A stretch of DNA of 32,514 nucleotides, taken from a bacterium (GTDB lineage: Bacteria; Bdellovibrionota; UBA2428). The notes below the pieces were generated by a model. The model searched no databases, was not told the origin of the DNA, and saw only the letters and a program-made list of their open reading frames with translations. Every line of letters starts with the position of its first letter. The first letter of the stretch is position 1. The stretch spans positions 1 to 32,514 of the forward strand of contig JAACVK010000050.1 in NCBI GenBank assembly GCA_009991595.1, in the 5' to 3' direction. Made by a program: the position numbers and the translations under genes. Shown piece after piece: positions 8,406-16,420 of this stretch.

Positions 8406-9217
8406 AACTGAAGAAATTTTTCTGGAGCGACTGTTAACCCCACTTCTTTACTAGGTTTCTGAAGGCTAAACTCTAAACGAGTCACAACTTGCCCATCTTT
8501 GATTATTGTCTTAGGAGGAATTACAGCCCCAGCCATAATCCGACAGTCCTTTCCAATTCGACTTCCCTCACCTACGGTAACTCCTTCATTGATCACCGAC
8601 CGCGCACCAATAGTGACACGATCTCCTAAGCGCACATTCAAAGATAGAAAGGAATGGGCTTGAACACAACAGCCACGCCCCACCCAAACACCTGGCAAGA
8701 CAGAAACATAACCAGCAATTAAGGAATCAGCGCCAATTCGAATGCGACTCACAAAAAGCAAACCTACCTTTGGCTGTATCGACGGAGCCAAGTGAGCATG
8801 CTCACCAATCAAGACCCCTTTATCAATGAACAGTAACCTAGGGTTTCCGATGATCGTTCTAGTTGTGATCATCGCCTTGGGATGAATTTGTGACCTTAAA
8901 CACCATAGAAAGAAGGTCCTCAAATGTTCGTTCATAAAAAGAACACCTTGAAAGGTATTCAACACAGGGTTGGAGAAAGCATTCTCAATAGACCATAGAA
9001 TGGCAGATCGATCCTTAAACACTTTGAACTTTCCATCAGAAGCTGCAGGGAAAAGAGTATAGATTCCTCTCACAAACAGGAGAACTAAAAATGTTCCCAT
9101 AACAAAGCCGACAGGAATAAGCAGCACCCACAAAAGAGGATTTTGTCCCGCAAGATAAGGAAGCAAAATGGTCATAGGTAAAAAGAAAGCGACCACCAGA
9201 AAAAAGGCACTCATCAT
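8402..9217 (-). CDS. Membrane protein with left-handed beta-helix (hexapeptide-repeat) domain
   Basis: A 271-aa protein. Two hydrophobic segments (about 3-22 and 28-53) are followed by a short linker. From about 110 to 250 there is an array of hexapeptide-like turns (IGADSLIAG, VGRGCCV, LGDRVTIGA, VGEGSRIGKD) diagnostic of a left-handed beta-helix, as in acyltransferases. The layout recalls the C-terminal part of large NRPS-like Pls/PosA proteins, where membrane helices alternate with beta-helix domains. Its stop overlaps the next gene's ATG (ATGA), so it acts with the condensation-like protein. Together they may form a split, NRPS-like or lipid-modifying membrane system lacking an adenylation domain locally. 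Domain evidence is strong; function is not established. Confidence 0.7.
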   Translation of the reverse strand: MMSAFFLVVAFFLPMTILLPYLAGQNPLLWVLLIPVGFVMGTFLVLLFVRGIYTLFPAASDGKFKVFKDRSAILWSIENAFSNPVLNTFQGVLFMNEHLRTFFLWCLRSQIHPKAMITTRTIIGNPRLLFIDKGVLIGEHAHLAPSIQPKVGLLFVSRIRIGADSLIAGYVSVLPGVWVGRGCCVQAHSFLSLNVRLGDRVTIGARSVINEGVTVGEGSRIGKDCRIMAGAVIPPKTIIKDGQVVTRLEFSLQKPSKEVGLTVAPEKFLQL

Positions 9218-9283
9218 CCACAGTGCAGAAAGTAATTTTGTAATCTAGAACTCCCCTGTCCTTGCCATCAATAAGCTTGATGC

Positions 9284-9310
9284 ATTTTAAGTGTAGGGGG
9301 CGACTCACAA
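9284..9310 (-). promoter_or_regulatory. Candidate promoter for the beta-helix/acyltransferase pair
   Basis: On the minus strand TTGTGA (9305-9310) and TAAAAT (9284-9289) are separated by 15 bases, each with one or two mismatches to the sigma70 consensus. It lies about 65 bases upstream of the ATG at 9217. The spacer is short, so this is tentative. Confidence 0.3.
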
Positions 9311-9397
9311 GAAGTCTTGACGCTAAGAGAGTGTCTTTAAATTTATTTTAATTACCTAAGCAAATTGTAAACTTAGCCCTATGACTCTTCGCAAACA

Positions 9398-9489
9398 CAA
9401 TGGTTTTTTGAAACGAAACGATATCAATTTAACAAAACAATGTTTCAATGAACCACCTTTGAACCACTTTAAAAAACAAAATACCATTG
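9398..9489. repeat. Nested inverted and tandem repeats in a 311-bp AT-rich gap
   Basis: The gap 9218-9528 holds no gene I can support. Within it CAATGGTTTTTT (9398-9409) and AAAATACCATTG (9478-9489) form a 12-base inverted repeat with one mismatch. Inside lie a second inverted pair, TTGAAAC (9408-9414) and GTTTCAA (9442-9448), and an 11-bp tandem repeat of GAACCACYTTT (9450-9471). It could be a regulatory region or a small structured RNA. No promoter or terminator clearly belongs to it. Confidence 0.4.
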
Positions 9490-9528
9490 AGCGATTCATC
9501 TTGTTTAGCATTTTTGAAATTTTAAATT

Positions 9529-10254
9529 TTATTCAACCGGGATAAAGAGGCCAGCACATTGAAGCTCTTTTGTTTCAATGTTGAGCAACTGCTTAGTGAA
9601 TTGCATTCCCGCTTCGCCAGGCATCCAACTCATTACGATGTCTGCAAAATAAAGTTTCAACATTTCATCTACGCTTGAATGATAGCGGGGCTCGTCCGGA
9701 GAGGCTTCTTCGAATACCCCAGTTCGCAAACCTAAATCACTAGTCCACTCAAGAACCTTTGTATTGCTCGAAACAAAAAGCCTTTTTAGAAACAACTGCT
9801 CGTCCAACCAGACAAAGGCTACACTTTCATCCTTGCCAACAAAGGCACGATACTTCTTTGCTCCCTTAACAAGCGACAAAGCTTCCGCATTGTCACTCAA
9901 TTTTTCGTTCAGGACAAAACTTTCACCAATCGTCTTGGGGCCCATAAAAGCTTCCAAAGCATTTTCACAGGCCGGACTAATTTCAACAAACTGACAACTA
10001 TATCGGAGCCCTCTGTTCGCCTTAATCTCAACTTGAATTGGGAAAGCCCGGTCACGGATCGATAAAGATAGTTCAATCACATCACCGGGATTAAACTCCT
10101 TCTGCTTTTCAAAGACTAAAGCCAAGCCACCGATTGAAATATTAACGACACGCACGGGTTCCTCACCCATATGGGCGTCGACGCTTGCCAATGGTGTTAT
10201 TTCCGCAGACTCTAATTCGACTGGATGTCGATATTGCTTACGCTTGTTGGGCAC
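9529..10254 (-). CDS. PilZ-domain (cyclic-di-GMP binding) protein
   Basis: PilZ proteins bind c-di-GMP and relay it to motility, secretion or polysaccharide machinery. Both ligand motifs are present: RKQYR (RxxxR, residues 5-9) and NISIGG (N38, S40, G43 in the [D/N]xSxxG motif). The PilZ barrel ends by about residue 112, followed by about 130 residues I do not recognise. I start it at the GTG ending at 10254 rather than at the longer in-frame ATG ending at 10308. The longer form would translate straight through a strong intrinsic terminator (10271-10314), while the GTG falls just after it and keeps the whole PilZ motif. No clear Shine-Dalgarno precedes the GTG. The domain call is firm; the start is inferred. 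Confidence 0.82.
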   Translation of the reverse strand: MPNKRKQYRHPVELESAEITPLASVDAHMGEEPVRVVNISIGGLALVFEKQKEFNPGDVIELSLSIRDRAFPIQVEIKANRGLRYSCQFVEISPACENALEAFMGPKTIGESFVLNEKLSDNAEALSLVKGAKKYRAFVGKDESVAFVWLDEQLFLKRLFVSSNTKVLEWTSDLGLRTGVFEEASPDEPRYHSSVDEMLKLYFADIVMSWMPGEAGMQFTKQLLNIETKELQCAGLFIPVE

Positions 10255-10270
10255 ACGACTAAGTGTATCA

Positions 10271-10314
10271 TGGAAATAAAAATAAGGTGAGTTGTGTCGG
10301 TAGCACAACTCACC
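10271..10314 (-). terminator. Strong rho-independent terminator
   Basis: GGTGAGTTGTG and CACAACTCACC (plus-strand 10286-10296 and 10304-10314) form a perfect 11-bp stem with a 7-base loop. On the minus strand it is followed by TTATTTTTATTT. It lies about 60 bases after the stop of the small zinc-protein gene and just upstream of the PilZ gene. Confidence 0.85.
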
Positions 10315-10373
10315 TCGATAAAGATCCAGGAGTAAATGGGAAACCCGGATCTTCTAAAACTAGTTGAAAGGTC

Positions 10374-10592
10374 TTAGGCGACCTTTTTCTTGGACTTAAG
10401 ATGCTGCTGAAGCTTTTTCTCGTAATCAGTTGGCTTTGTTCCATCTCCACGAATGATTCCTGCCATATAAAGCTCGAAATGTTCTTTACAGAACCCGAAC
10501 TTCTTTGAGTCTTTTTTGCACTCTACAAACGAACAGTGAATGGGGCCGGCTGGCTTTTCGCCTTTGTTTGAATTACCTTTTCCTTTAGACAT
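10374..10592 (-). CDS. Small putative zinc-binding protein (C-x4-C-x9-C-x2-H)
   Basis: A 72-aa basic cytosolic protein. The start is the ATG ending at 10592, which has a perfect AAAGGAG six bases upstream. Longer in-frame versions lack this. After a Lys/Gly-rich N-terminus come C20, C25, C35 and H38 in a C-x4-C-x9-C-x2-H pattern that would suit one zinc ion. The sequence ends in a Lys-rich tail (LKSKKKVA). No family is recognised; nucleic-acid or protein binding is plausible from the charge. It is transcribed divergently from prkA and ends at the strong terminator at 10271-10314. A GGTATATT at about 10628-10635 on the minus strand could be its -10 element. Confidence 0.7.
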   Translation of the reverse strand: MSKGKGNSNKGEKPAGPIHCSFVECKKDSKKFGFCKEHFELYMAGIIRGDGTKPTDYEKKLQQHLKSKKKVA

Positions 10593-10621
10593 CTTAGACT
10601 CCTTTGAGAGCATGTTGCTCT

Positions 10622-10756
10622 GCACAATATACCTATCGACTCGGAGCGCAATTACTTTAGCTCGACGCATTAAAATGTCTTAGAGTGTCAATAAAACGTC
10701 GTATTTATTAACTTCTTTTCTTCGTTAAATTTCTATAAAGGGCATAATATACCTAT
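10622..10756 (+). repeat. 15-bp direct repeat flanking the prkA/zinc-protein divergent region
   Basis: GCACAATATACCTAT (10622-10636) and GCATAATATACCTAT (10742-10756) match at 14 of 15 positions and are exactly 120 bases apart. One copy lies just upstream of the leftward small gene. The other runs into the first two bases of the prkA start codon. Shared sequence in a 160-bp divergent spacer suggests a binding site or shared promoter element. Confidence 0.45.
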
Positions 10757-12854
10757 GAGCAAGTCAATTAACATAAACGACTTTGTCCAATCCAAAATCA
10801 ATGTTGATGAGTTCAAGAAGATCCACTGGGAGGGAAGCTTCCAAGATTACATCAACATCGTCACAGAGACTCCACAGGTTACGCGTAACGCTTACCAACG
10901 TCTCTATGACCTTATTACATCGTTTGGTTCTGATGAATCTGTCGATGTAAAAAAGAAGATGGTTCATTACAACTTCTTTGATGATCCCTACGAAAATGGA
11001 GCCGATGCAGTTTTCGGTCTCGAAATTCCACTCATGAAGCTAGTGAACATCTTTCACTCAGCTGCAAAAGGATATGGAACTCAAAACCGAGTTATCCTTT
11101 TACACGGACCTGTTGGCTCCGCAAAATCAACCATCGCTCGATTGTTGAAAAAAGGACTTGAATATTACACCCGCACAGATGAAGGCGCACTTTATAGCTT
11201 TTCTTGGGTGAATCCTGACAATCAAGACATCTCGGTGTTCAAACACCTGGCCGAGCTTGGTCTAACTGAGTTTGCCGACCCTATGAACGAAGAACCTCTA
11301 AAACTTCTTCCAGAAAATGCCCGCCAAGCATTTAGCGAAGAACTCTCAAAAGGGAGAAAACTTCAATATAAAGTGAAAGTCCTGGGCGATCTGAACCCAG
11401 CGTCACGATTCATCTACGCAGAACTCATGAAATACTACGAAGGTGACTGGAACAAAGTCATGAAGCACATCAAGGTTCGACGCCTTGTCTTCTCTGAGAA
11501 GGACCGTATTGGTATTGGCACCTTCCAACCTAAAGATGAGAAGAACCAAGATTCCACAGAGCTAACTGGCGATATTAACTATCGTAAGATTGCAATCTTT
11601 GGTAGCGACTCTGACCCTAGAGCCTTTAACTTCGATGGTGAATTTAACATCGCAAACCGTGGCTTGATCGAATTTGTCGAGATTCTAAAGCTAGACGTAG
11701 CCTTCCTTTACGACCTACTAGGAGCTTCTCAGGAACATAAGATCAAACCTAAAAAGTTTGCTCAAACCGACATTGATGAAGTGATCATCGGTCATACAAA
11801 CGAAGCCGAGTATAAGAAGCTTCTCAACAACGAATTCATGGAAGCGCTAAGAGATAGAACTATTAAAGTAGACATTCCTTACATAACTAAACTCAAGCAC
11901 GAAACAAAGATCTACAAGAAGACCTTCACTCACGAAAGAGTTCGAGGCGTTCACATTGCTCCTCACACTTTAGAGATGGCTTCCATGTGGTCTATCCTGA
12001 CTCGTCTTGAAGAACCCAAAAAAGCGAACATTACTTCGCTTCAAAAGCTTAAGCTTTATGACGGAAAAAGTCTTCCTGGCTTTACTGAAGACAACATCAA
12101 GGAGCTTCGTAAAGAAGCGAACCGAGAAGGGCTGGATGGAATCTCACCACGCTACATTCAAGACAAGATCTCTAACGTTCTTGTTCGAGAAGGTGAACGT
12201 AATGGATGCATCAACCCTTTCATGATCCTCAATGAGCTTGAAAGTGGCCTAAAACACCACTCGCTGATTAGCAGTGAAGATAAGAAGAAACGCTACAGAG
12301 AAGCACTCTCCGTAGTAAAGCAGGAATACGAAGACATCGTAAAAAATGAAGTTCAGCGCGCTATTAGTGCTGACGAGGAATCAATCACTAAGCTTTGCGC
12401 GAACTACATAGACAACGTAAAAGCCTACACTCAAAAAGAAAAGGTAAGAAACCGCTATACAGGTCAGTATGAGGAACCCGACGAAAGACTCATGCGCTCG
12501 ATCGAAGAAAAGATTGATGTGCCTGATAGCCGTAAAGATGATTTCCGCCGCGAGATAATGAACTACATTGGTGCTCTTGCGGTCGAAGGCAAAAACTTTG
12601 ATTATCGAACCAATGAGCGTCTTCAAAAAGCGCTCGAGCTGAAACTTTTCGAAGACCAAAAAGATTCAATCAAGCTGACGACCTTGGTTTCCAATGTGGT
12701 TGATAAAGCCACTCAAGAGAAAATTGACATTGTTAAAGCTCGTTTGATTAAGAATTTTGGCTATGATGAAGTTTCTGCTACGGACGTGCTTCACTTTGTT
12801 GCCTCCATCTTTGCGCGCGGAGACAGCAAGATTAGCAAAGAAGAGAAGAAATAA
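10755..12854 (+). CDS. prkA: PrkA family AAA+ serine protein kinase
   Basis: Homologue of Bacillus PrkA and E. coli YeaG, cytosolic proteins with an AAA+ ATPase module and a kinase-like C-terminal region linked to stress and starvation responses. The Walker A motif GPVGSAKST is at 118-126 (K124). The long PrkA core ([45 protein letters not shown]) is well preserved. At 699 aa it is some 50-60 residues longer than the usual 630-645. Only a distant AAAGGG (about 14 bases) precedes the ATG. In most bacteria prkA is followed by a DUF444 gene (yeaH) and a SpoVR-like gene. Neither is here; a PhyH-like gene starts 6 bases after its stop instead. Family assignment is firm. Confidence 0.92.
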   Translation: MSKSININDFVQSKINVDEFKKIHWEGSFQDYINIVTETPQVTRNAYQRLYDLITSFGSDESVDVKKKMVHYNFFDDPYENGADAVFGLEIPLMKLVNIFHSAAKGYGTQNRVILLHGPVGSAKSTIARLLKKGLEYYTRTDEGALYSFSWVNPDNQDISVFKHLAELGLTEFADPMNEEPLKLLPENARQAFSEELSKGRKLQYKVKVLGDLNPASRFIYAELMKYYEGDWNKVMKHIKVRRLVFSEKDRIGIGTFQPKDEKNQDSTELTGDINYRKIAIFGSDSDPRAFNFDGEFNIANRGLIEFVEILKLDVAFLYDLLGASQEHKIKPKKFAQTDIDEVIIGHTNEAEYKKLLNNEFMEALRDRTIKVDIPYITKLKHETKIYKKTFTHERVRGVHIAPHTLEMASMWSILTRLEEPKKANITSLQKLKLYDGKSLPGFTEDNIKELRKEANREGLDGISPRYIQDKISNVLVREGERNGCINPFMILNELESGLKHHSLISSEDKKKRYREALSVVKQEYEDIVKNEVQRAISADEESITKLCANYIDNVKAYTQKEKVRNRYTGQYEEPDERLMRSIEEKIDVPDSRKDDFRREIMNYIGALAVEGKNFDYRTNERLQKALELKLFEDQKDSIKLTTLVSNVVDKATQEKIDIVKARLIKNFGYDEVSATDVLHFVASIFARGDSKISKEEKK

Positions 12855-12860
12855 AGGTTT

Positions 12861-13682
12861 ATGCCTGAAAAGCATCTTGACTTAGCAGCTATGACACAAA
12901 AACATCGACTCAGCCCGGAACAGATCAAAACGTTCCACGAAATGGGCTGGGTCACTTTAAACGAATTGTTTTCAGAACAAGACTTAACCCTCGCCCGCTC
13001 TGCCTTCGACCGAATGGCTGAAGAAGCTAAAATCGTTAAAACTACGCAAGACCATAGGGGAGCCCGCTTTGTTTTAAGTGAAAAAAGCGGTGAGATCGTA
13101 ATCAACCGAATCGTCTGGGCAGGTGGTGCGGAGCCCGACTTACTCACCTTGAGCGAAGATCCTCGAATACTCATTCCAGTTGCACAACTTCTTGATTCTC
13201 CAGAGATGGATCAACTCTTAAGCCAAGCGCACTACAAGCTTCCCGGTGATGGCGTTTCCTTTGCCTGGCATCAAGATGTACAGCACAGAGACAAAGGTCC
13301 TGGAACTTGGAAAGACATCAATAAGACCGGCTCTTATGTTCAAACCATACTTCTTTTAGATGAAATGACAGAAGAAAACGGCGCCCTCCAATTCATTCCC
13401 GGTAGTTCGCAATGGGGTCGAATCTTTGATGCCGGCTACGAATACGACACTCCTCTGAACGAAAAACAAAAACCCGATGCCATCGACTACTCCAAAGCTA
13501 AGACAATTACCGGTAAAGCCGGATCACTCGTCTTATTTGGACCCTACACAGTTCATGGTAGTGGAGCCAACAACTCCACCCAATCGCGGCGAATTCTAAT
13601 CAATGGCTATGCATACCCAGGAGCCAACTCTAGAGTTTACCCTGGAAAAGGTTCTGGCCGTCGCATCAAAGTTGATTTCTAA
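12861..13682 (+). CDS. Phytanoyl-CoA dioxygenase (PhyH) family Fe(II)/2-oxoglutarate oxygenase
   Basis: A 273-aa cytosolic enzyme of the non-haem iron oxygenase fold. The facial triad is visible as H137 and D139 in AWHQDV and H232 in YTVHGSGAN. R243 or R244 (SRR) is the likely 2-oxoglutarate ligand. The family hydroxylates varied small molecules, including acyl-CoAs, natural products and modified amino acids, so no substrate can be named. The ATG lies 6 bases past the prkA stop with AAAGG three bases upstream, implying co-expression with the kinase. A second in-frame ATG ten codons later is possible. The symporter gene follows after 64 bases. Confidence 0.85.
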   Translation: MPEKHLDLAAMTQKHRLSPEQIKTFHEMGWVTLNELFSEQDLTLARSAFDRMAEEAKIVKTTQDHRGARFVLSEKSGEIVINRIVWAGGAEPDLLTLSEDPRILIPVAQLLDSPEMDQLLSQAHYKLPGDGVSFAWHQDVQHRDKGPGTWKDINKTGSYVQTILLLDEMTEENGALQFIPGSSQWGRIFDAGYEYDTPLNEKQKPDAIDYSKAKTITGKAGSLVLFGPYTVHGSGANNSTQSRRILINGYAYPGANSRVYPGKGSGRRIKVDF

Positions 13683-13746
13683 CTTAGCACTCCGGTGGTG
13701 AGTTTTGAAAAGCCATTTATGGCAACTGAACCCTGGGGAGGATTCT

Positions 13747-15303
13747 ATGGATCAAGTATTTGGTGCTTCTGCGTTTTCACTTCTAGATTGGGCCGTAGTG
13801 GCCGTCTACTTCGGAATTGTTACCTGGGTAGGTCATAAATTCAGCAAAGAGCAAAGTGGAGCCCACAGCTTCTTTCTAGGAGGACGGTCTCTTCCTTGGT
13901 ATGCAGTTTCAGCCTCTATGGTTGCTACAGCCATTAGTGGAGTTACCTTCATTGGAGTTCCTTCCATTGTTTTTGCTAGCACTGGAGATTTCACTTATTT
14001 ACAATTTGCCATTGGTGGCATCATTGCCAAATGGCTATTAGGCCATTTCTTTCTACCAAGACTTTACGAGAAACATTACTACAGTCCTTATGACTTCATA
14101 AAAGATAAACTCGGCCCAGCATTTGGAAAAATCAGCGCCCTCCTATTTTTCATGGGTGGAGTGCTAGGCCAAAGCGTAAGAGTCTACGCAGTGGCACTCG
14201 TCTTAGAATTAATGACTGGTTTAAACATCTTCACATGTATTTCGTTAATCACAGGCTTTTCTATCGTGCACACCTGGATGGGGGGAATCAAAGCCGTCGT
14301 ATGGACCGACTTTGTGCAGTTCTTTGTTTTCATCGCAGGTGGCGTTCTTTCCATTGCCTTCGCAAGCCGAGGCATAGAAGGTGGCCTTACGGGAATCATG
14401 GCTACAGCCAGCGAAGCCGGCAAGACACACGTTTTCAACTTTGCTCTCGATAAAAATGTTTCCTTTACCTTTTGGGCAGCACTCATAGGAATGCCCTTTC
14501 AAAATCTAGCAGCCTTTGCCACTGATCAACTCAACACTCAAAGATTGCTTTGTTGTAAAAACTCCCACGAAGCCAAGAAGGCTCTTTATTGGTCTAACAT
14601 ATCGGAATGCATCACCCTCTTGTTCTTGATCGTCGGCGCTTCGTTATTTGTTTTTTATAACAACAACGTTTTACCCGAAGGCCTTGCTACCATGGTTGCA
14701 GAAAAGGGAGATCGAATTTTTCCCGCCTTCATCATCAGCGTCTTGCCTTCTGGCTTAAAAGGTTTATTGATTGCAGGAATATTTGCAGCTGCCATGAGTA
14801 GCCTCGACTCCGTTTTGGCAGCCCTCTCTCAAACGAGTATCACCATGTTCAACAAAGACTTCAATGCTGGGACTATGAGTGACACCAAGGTGCTCTCACT
14901 CTCTAGAGCTTTGATTCTATTCTGGGGAGCTATACTCGCCTTAGTAGCATGGACGCTCTCTAATACCGCGGCAGCCATTGTCCCCCTAGCCTTTACCATG
15001 ACCGCTTACACTTACGGCCCTATGCTGGGCCTCTTTTTGTTAGCCGCCCTTGTTCCCAAGGAGCGAATTCACAGCCTAGGTCTTGGAGTCACCATGAGCA
15101 TTTTAGTGGTGCTTTTAATCAACAAGCCTAGCTTGCTTTGTGGAGTCCTCAATGCCAGCCAGGGCTTCTGCTCCAGCGAAGGAAAGTCCTTGGTGGCTTT
15201 CCCTTGGCTTTTCCCTGTCGGATCTTTAACCTGCGTGATCTTTTCCATGCTACCCATAAACACAAACCTTGCTCGCAAACATGCACTCAATGGAGTTAAT
15301 TAG
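13747..15303 (+). CDS. Sodium:solute symporter (SSS/SLC5 family)
   Basis: An integral inner-membrane carrier of 518 aa with about 13 hydrophobic segments. It has the SSS core signature early in the protein: GGRSLPWYAVSASMVATAIS, then GVTFIGVPS. The family couples Na+ influx to uptake of sugars, amino acids, vitamins or sialic acids. I start it at the ATG at 13747, which has GGGGAGG five bases upstream. A TTG at 13705 in the same frame is less likely. The NagZ-like gene starts one base after its stop, so the transporter probably imports something related to that enzyme's substrate or product, such as an amino sugar. This link is inferred from position only. Confidence 0.88.
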   Translation: MDQVFGASAFSLLDWAVVAVYFGIVTWVGHKFSKEQSGAHSFFLGGRSLPWYAVSASMVATAISGVTFIGVPSIVFASTGDFTYLQFAIGGIIAKWLLGHFFLPRLYEKHYYSPYDFIKDKLGPAFGKISALLFFMGGVLGQSVRVYAVALVLELMTGLNIFTCISLITGFSIVHTWMGGIKAVVWTDFVQFFVFIAGGVLSIAFASRGIEGGLTGIMATASEAGKTHVFNFALDKNVSFTFWAALIGMPFQNLAAFATDQLNTQRLLCCKNSHEAKKALYWSNISECITLLFLIVGASLFVFYNNNVLPEGLATMVAEKGDRIFPAFIISVLPSGLKGLLIAGIFAAAMSSLDSVLAALSQTSITMFNKDFNAGTMSDTKVLSLSRALILFWGAILALVAWTLSNTAAAIVPLAFTMTAYTYGPMLGLFLLAALVPKERIHSLGLGVTMSILVVLLINKPSLLCGVLNASQGFCSSEGKSLVAFPWLFPVGSLTCVIFSMLPINTNLARKHALNGVN

Positions 15304-15304
15304 A

Positions 15305-16396
15305 ATGAAAAGCTCACAGCCACTTGTTTTCGGAATACCGGGCCCTACCCTCAATAAAGAAACACGAAAAATGATTGAAGAAGTTCAGCCCGGTGGCTTT
15401 ATTCTTTTCACTCGTAATATAGAAAACCCTCAACGACTAAGAGATTTAATGGACGAACTTCGTTCTCTCTCCAAAATTGAGCCGGTTCTAACCATTGACC
15501 AAGAAGGAGGAAGAGTTTCTCGTCTTAAAGTCATCGGCAAAGAACCTCCTAACGCCAATCAACTTAGAGATAAGAATGATGAAGAGCTGATCACCCGCCA
15601 CGGTAAACTCATGGGAGAACTCTTGCGACACATGGGCTTTAATCTAAATCTCTGTCCCGTAGTCGACATCTCCTTTGATGACCAAGCCGACAATTCACTT
15701 TTTGGAAGAACTTGGGGCAAGACCCCAGACGAAGTCATTCAAAAAGCTGGCTTGTTTGCAAGGGGACTTCAATCCACAGGAGTCTTAAGCTGCGGAAAAC
15801 ATTTCCCAGCCTACTCAGGCTGCGACGTTGACCCCCATCACGAACTCCCCATTGTTCAGCGTAGCTATGAAGAACTCGATAACTGCGAGTGGAAGCCCTA
15901 TAAAGAACTTTTCAAAGAACTTGATACAATTATGATTGGACACGCTCTTTATCCTCAAATTGACGATTCGAAACTACCTGCTTCTCTTTCGTCAAAAATG
16001 ATCAACGAGATCCTTAAACAAAAGATCGGTTTTAAAGGCATAGTCGTCAGCGATGACTTGGACATGGGTGCTATTACGGAACACTACAGCTTCTCTGATG
16101 CAATTCGACTTTCGCTCATCGCTGGCAACGATCTACTGCTGATTTGCCACAGAACACAGTTGGCCTATGAAGCCGCAGAGGTTTGTGCAAAGCTTGACTC
16201 TGAGATCATGAACGAGAAGCTAGAGCGAATCGCAAAATTTAAAAAGCGCCTAGCTCCGCCAACTGAGTTCTCAATAGAGAGATGGAATGAACTTAACCAC
16301 CAAGTTTACAAACTAAGAGAAGACACCCTGGGAGTTGAAGCAGCAAAAGAAAACTCACCAGAGGGCGGTAAACGCTCTCCGGTGGAAGTCTTTTAA
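15305..16396 (+). CDS. nagZ: Glycoside hydrolase family 3, NagZ-like beta-N-acetylhexosaminidase
   Basis: A 363-aa cytosolic GH3 enzyme expected to remove N-acetylglucosamine from muropeptides during cell-wall recycling, or from related sugars. Motifs: GGFILFTRNI, TIDQEGGRVSRL (66-74 region), KHFP at 165-168, the Asp-His dyad loop CDVDPHHELP (D176, H178) that marks NagZ, and SDDLDMGAI with the likely nucleophile D250. The ATG at 15305 has GGAG nine bases upstream. A longer in-frame start would overlap the symporter gene. The final codons form a terminator stem. No signal peptide is seen, so it acts on imported substrate, consistent with the adjacent symporter. Confidence 0.88.
   Translation: MKSSQPLVFGIPGPTLNKETRKMIEEVQPGGFILFTRNIENPQRLRDLMDELRSLSKIEPVLTIDQEGGRVSRLKVIGKEPPNANQLRDKNDEELITRHGKLMGELLRHMGFNLNLCPVVDISFDDQADNSLFGRTWGKTPDEVIQKAGLFARGLQSTGVLSCGKHFPAYSGCDVDPHHELPIVQRSYEELDNCEWKPYKELFKELDTIMIGHALYPQIDDSKLPASLSSKMINEILKQKIGFKGIVVSDDLDMGAITEHYSFSDAIRLSLIAGNDLLLICHRTQLAYEAAEVCAKLDSEIMNEKLERIAKFKKRLAPPTEFSIERWNELNHQVYKLREDTLGVEAAKENSPEGGKRSPVEVF
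16356..16392 (+). terminator. Terminator overlapping the last codons of nagZ
   Basis: CACCAGAGGGCG (16356-16367) and CGCTCTCCGGTG (16373-16384) form a 12-bp GC-rich stem with one mismatch and one G-U, and a 5-base loop. It is followed by GAAGTCTTTTAATGATTTT. The stem encodes nagZ residues near its C-terminus, so the terminator is embedded in coding sequence. Confidence 0.65.
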
Positions 16397-16420
16397 TGAT
16401 TTTGAAGCTCTGTTATTGGC

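Noticed and set aside
10255-10308. N-terminal extension of the PilZ protein to an ATG ending at 10308
   Set aside because: It would be encoded by the stem and T-tail of a strong intrinsic terminator and adds nothing conserved; the GTG ending at 10254 is placed just before the RxxxR motif.
10593-10670. Extension of the small zinc-protein gene to 10670
   Set aside because: The perfect AAAGGAG and ATG ending at 10592 mark the start; the extension runs through the 15-bp repeat and promoter-like sequence.
13705-13746. TTG start for the symporter
   Set aside because: GGGGAGG five bases before the ATG at 13747 is far better.
14184-14502. Frames on both strands opposite and within the symporter gene
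   Set aside because: They lie wholly inside a well-supported coding sequence, lack ribosome-binding sites and have Cys/Lys-rich compositions typical of out-of-frame translation.
15269-15304. Longer start for the NagZ-like protein overlapping the symporter gene
   Set aside because: The ATG at 15305 has a GGAG at good spacing and begins directly before the GH3 fold; the extension is not supported.
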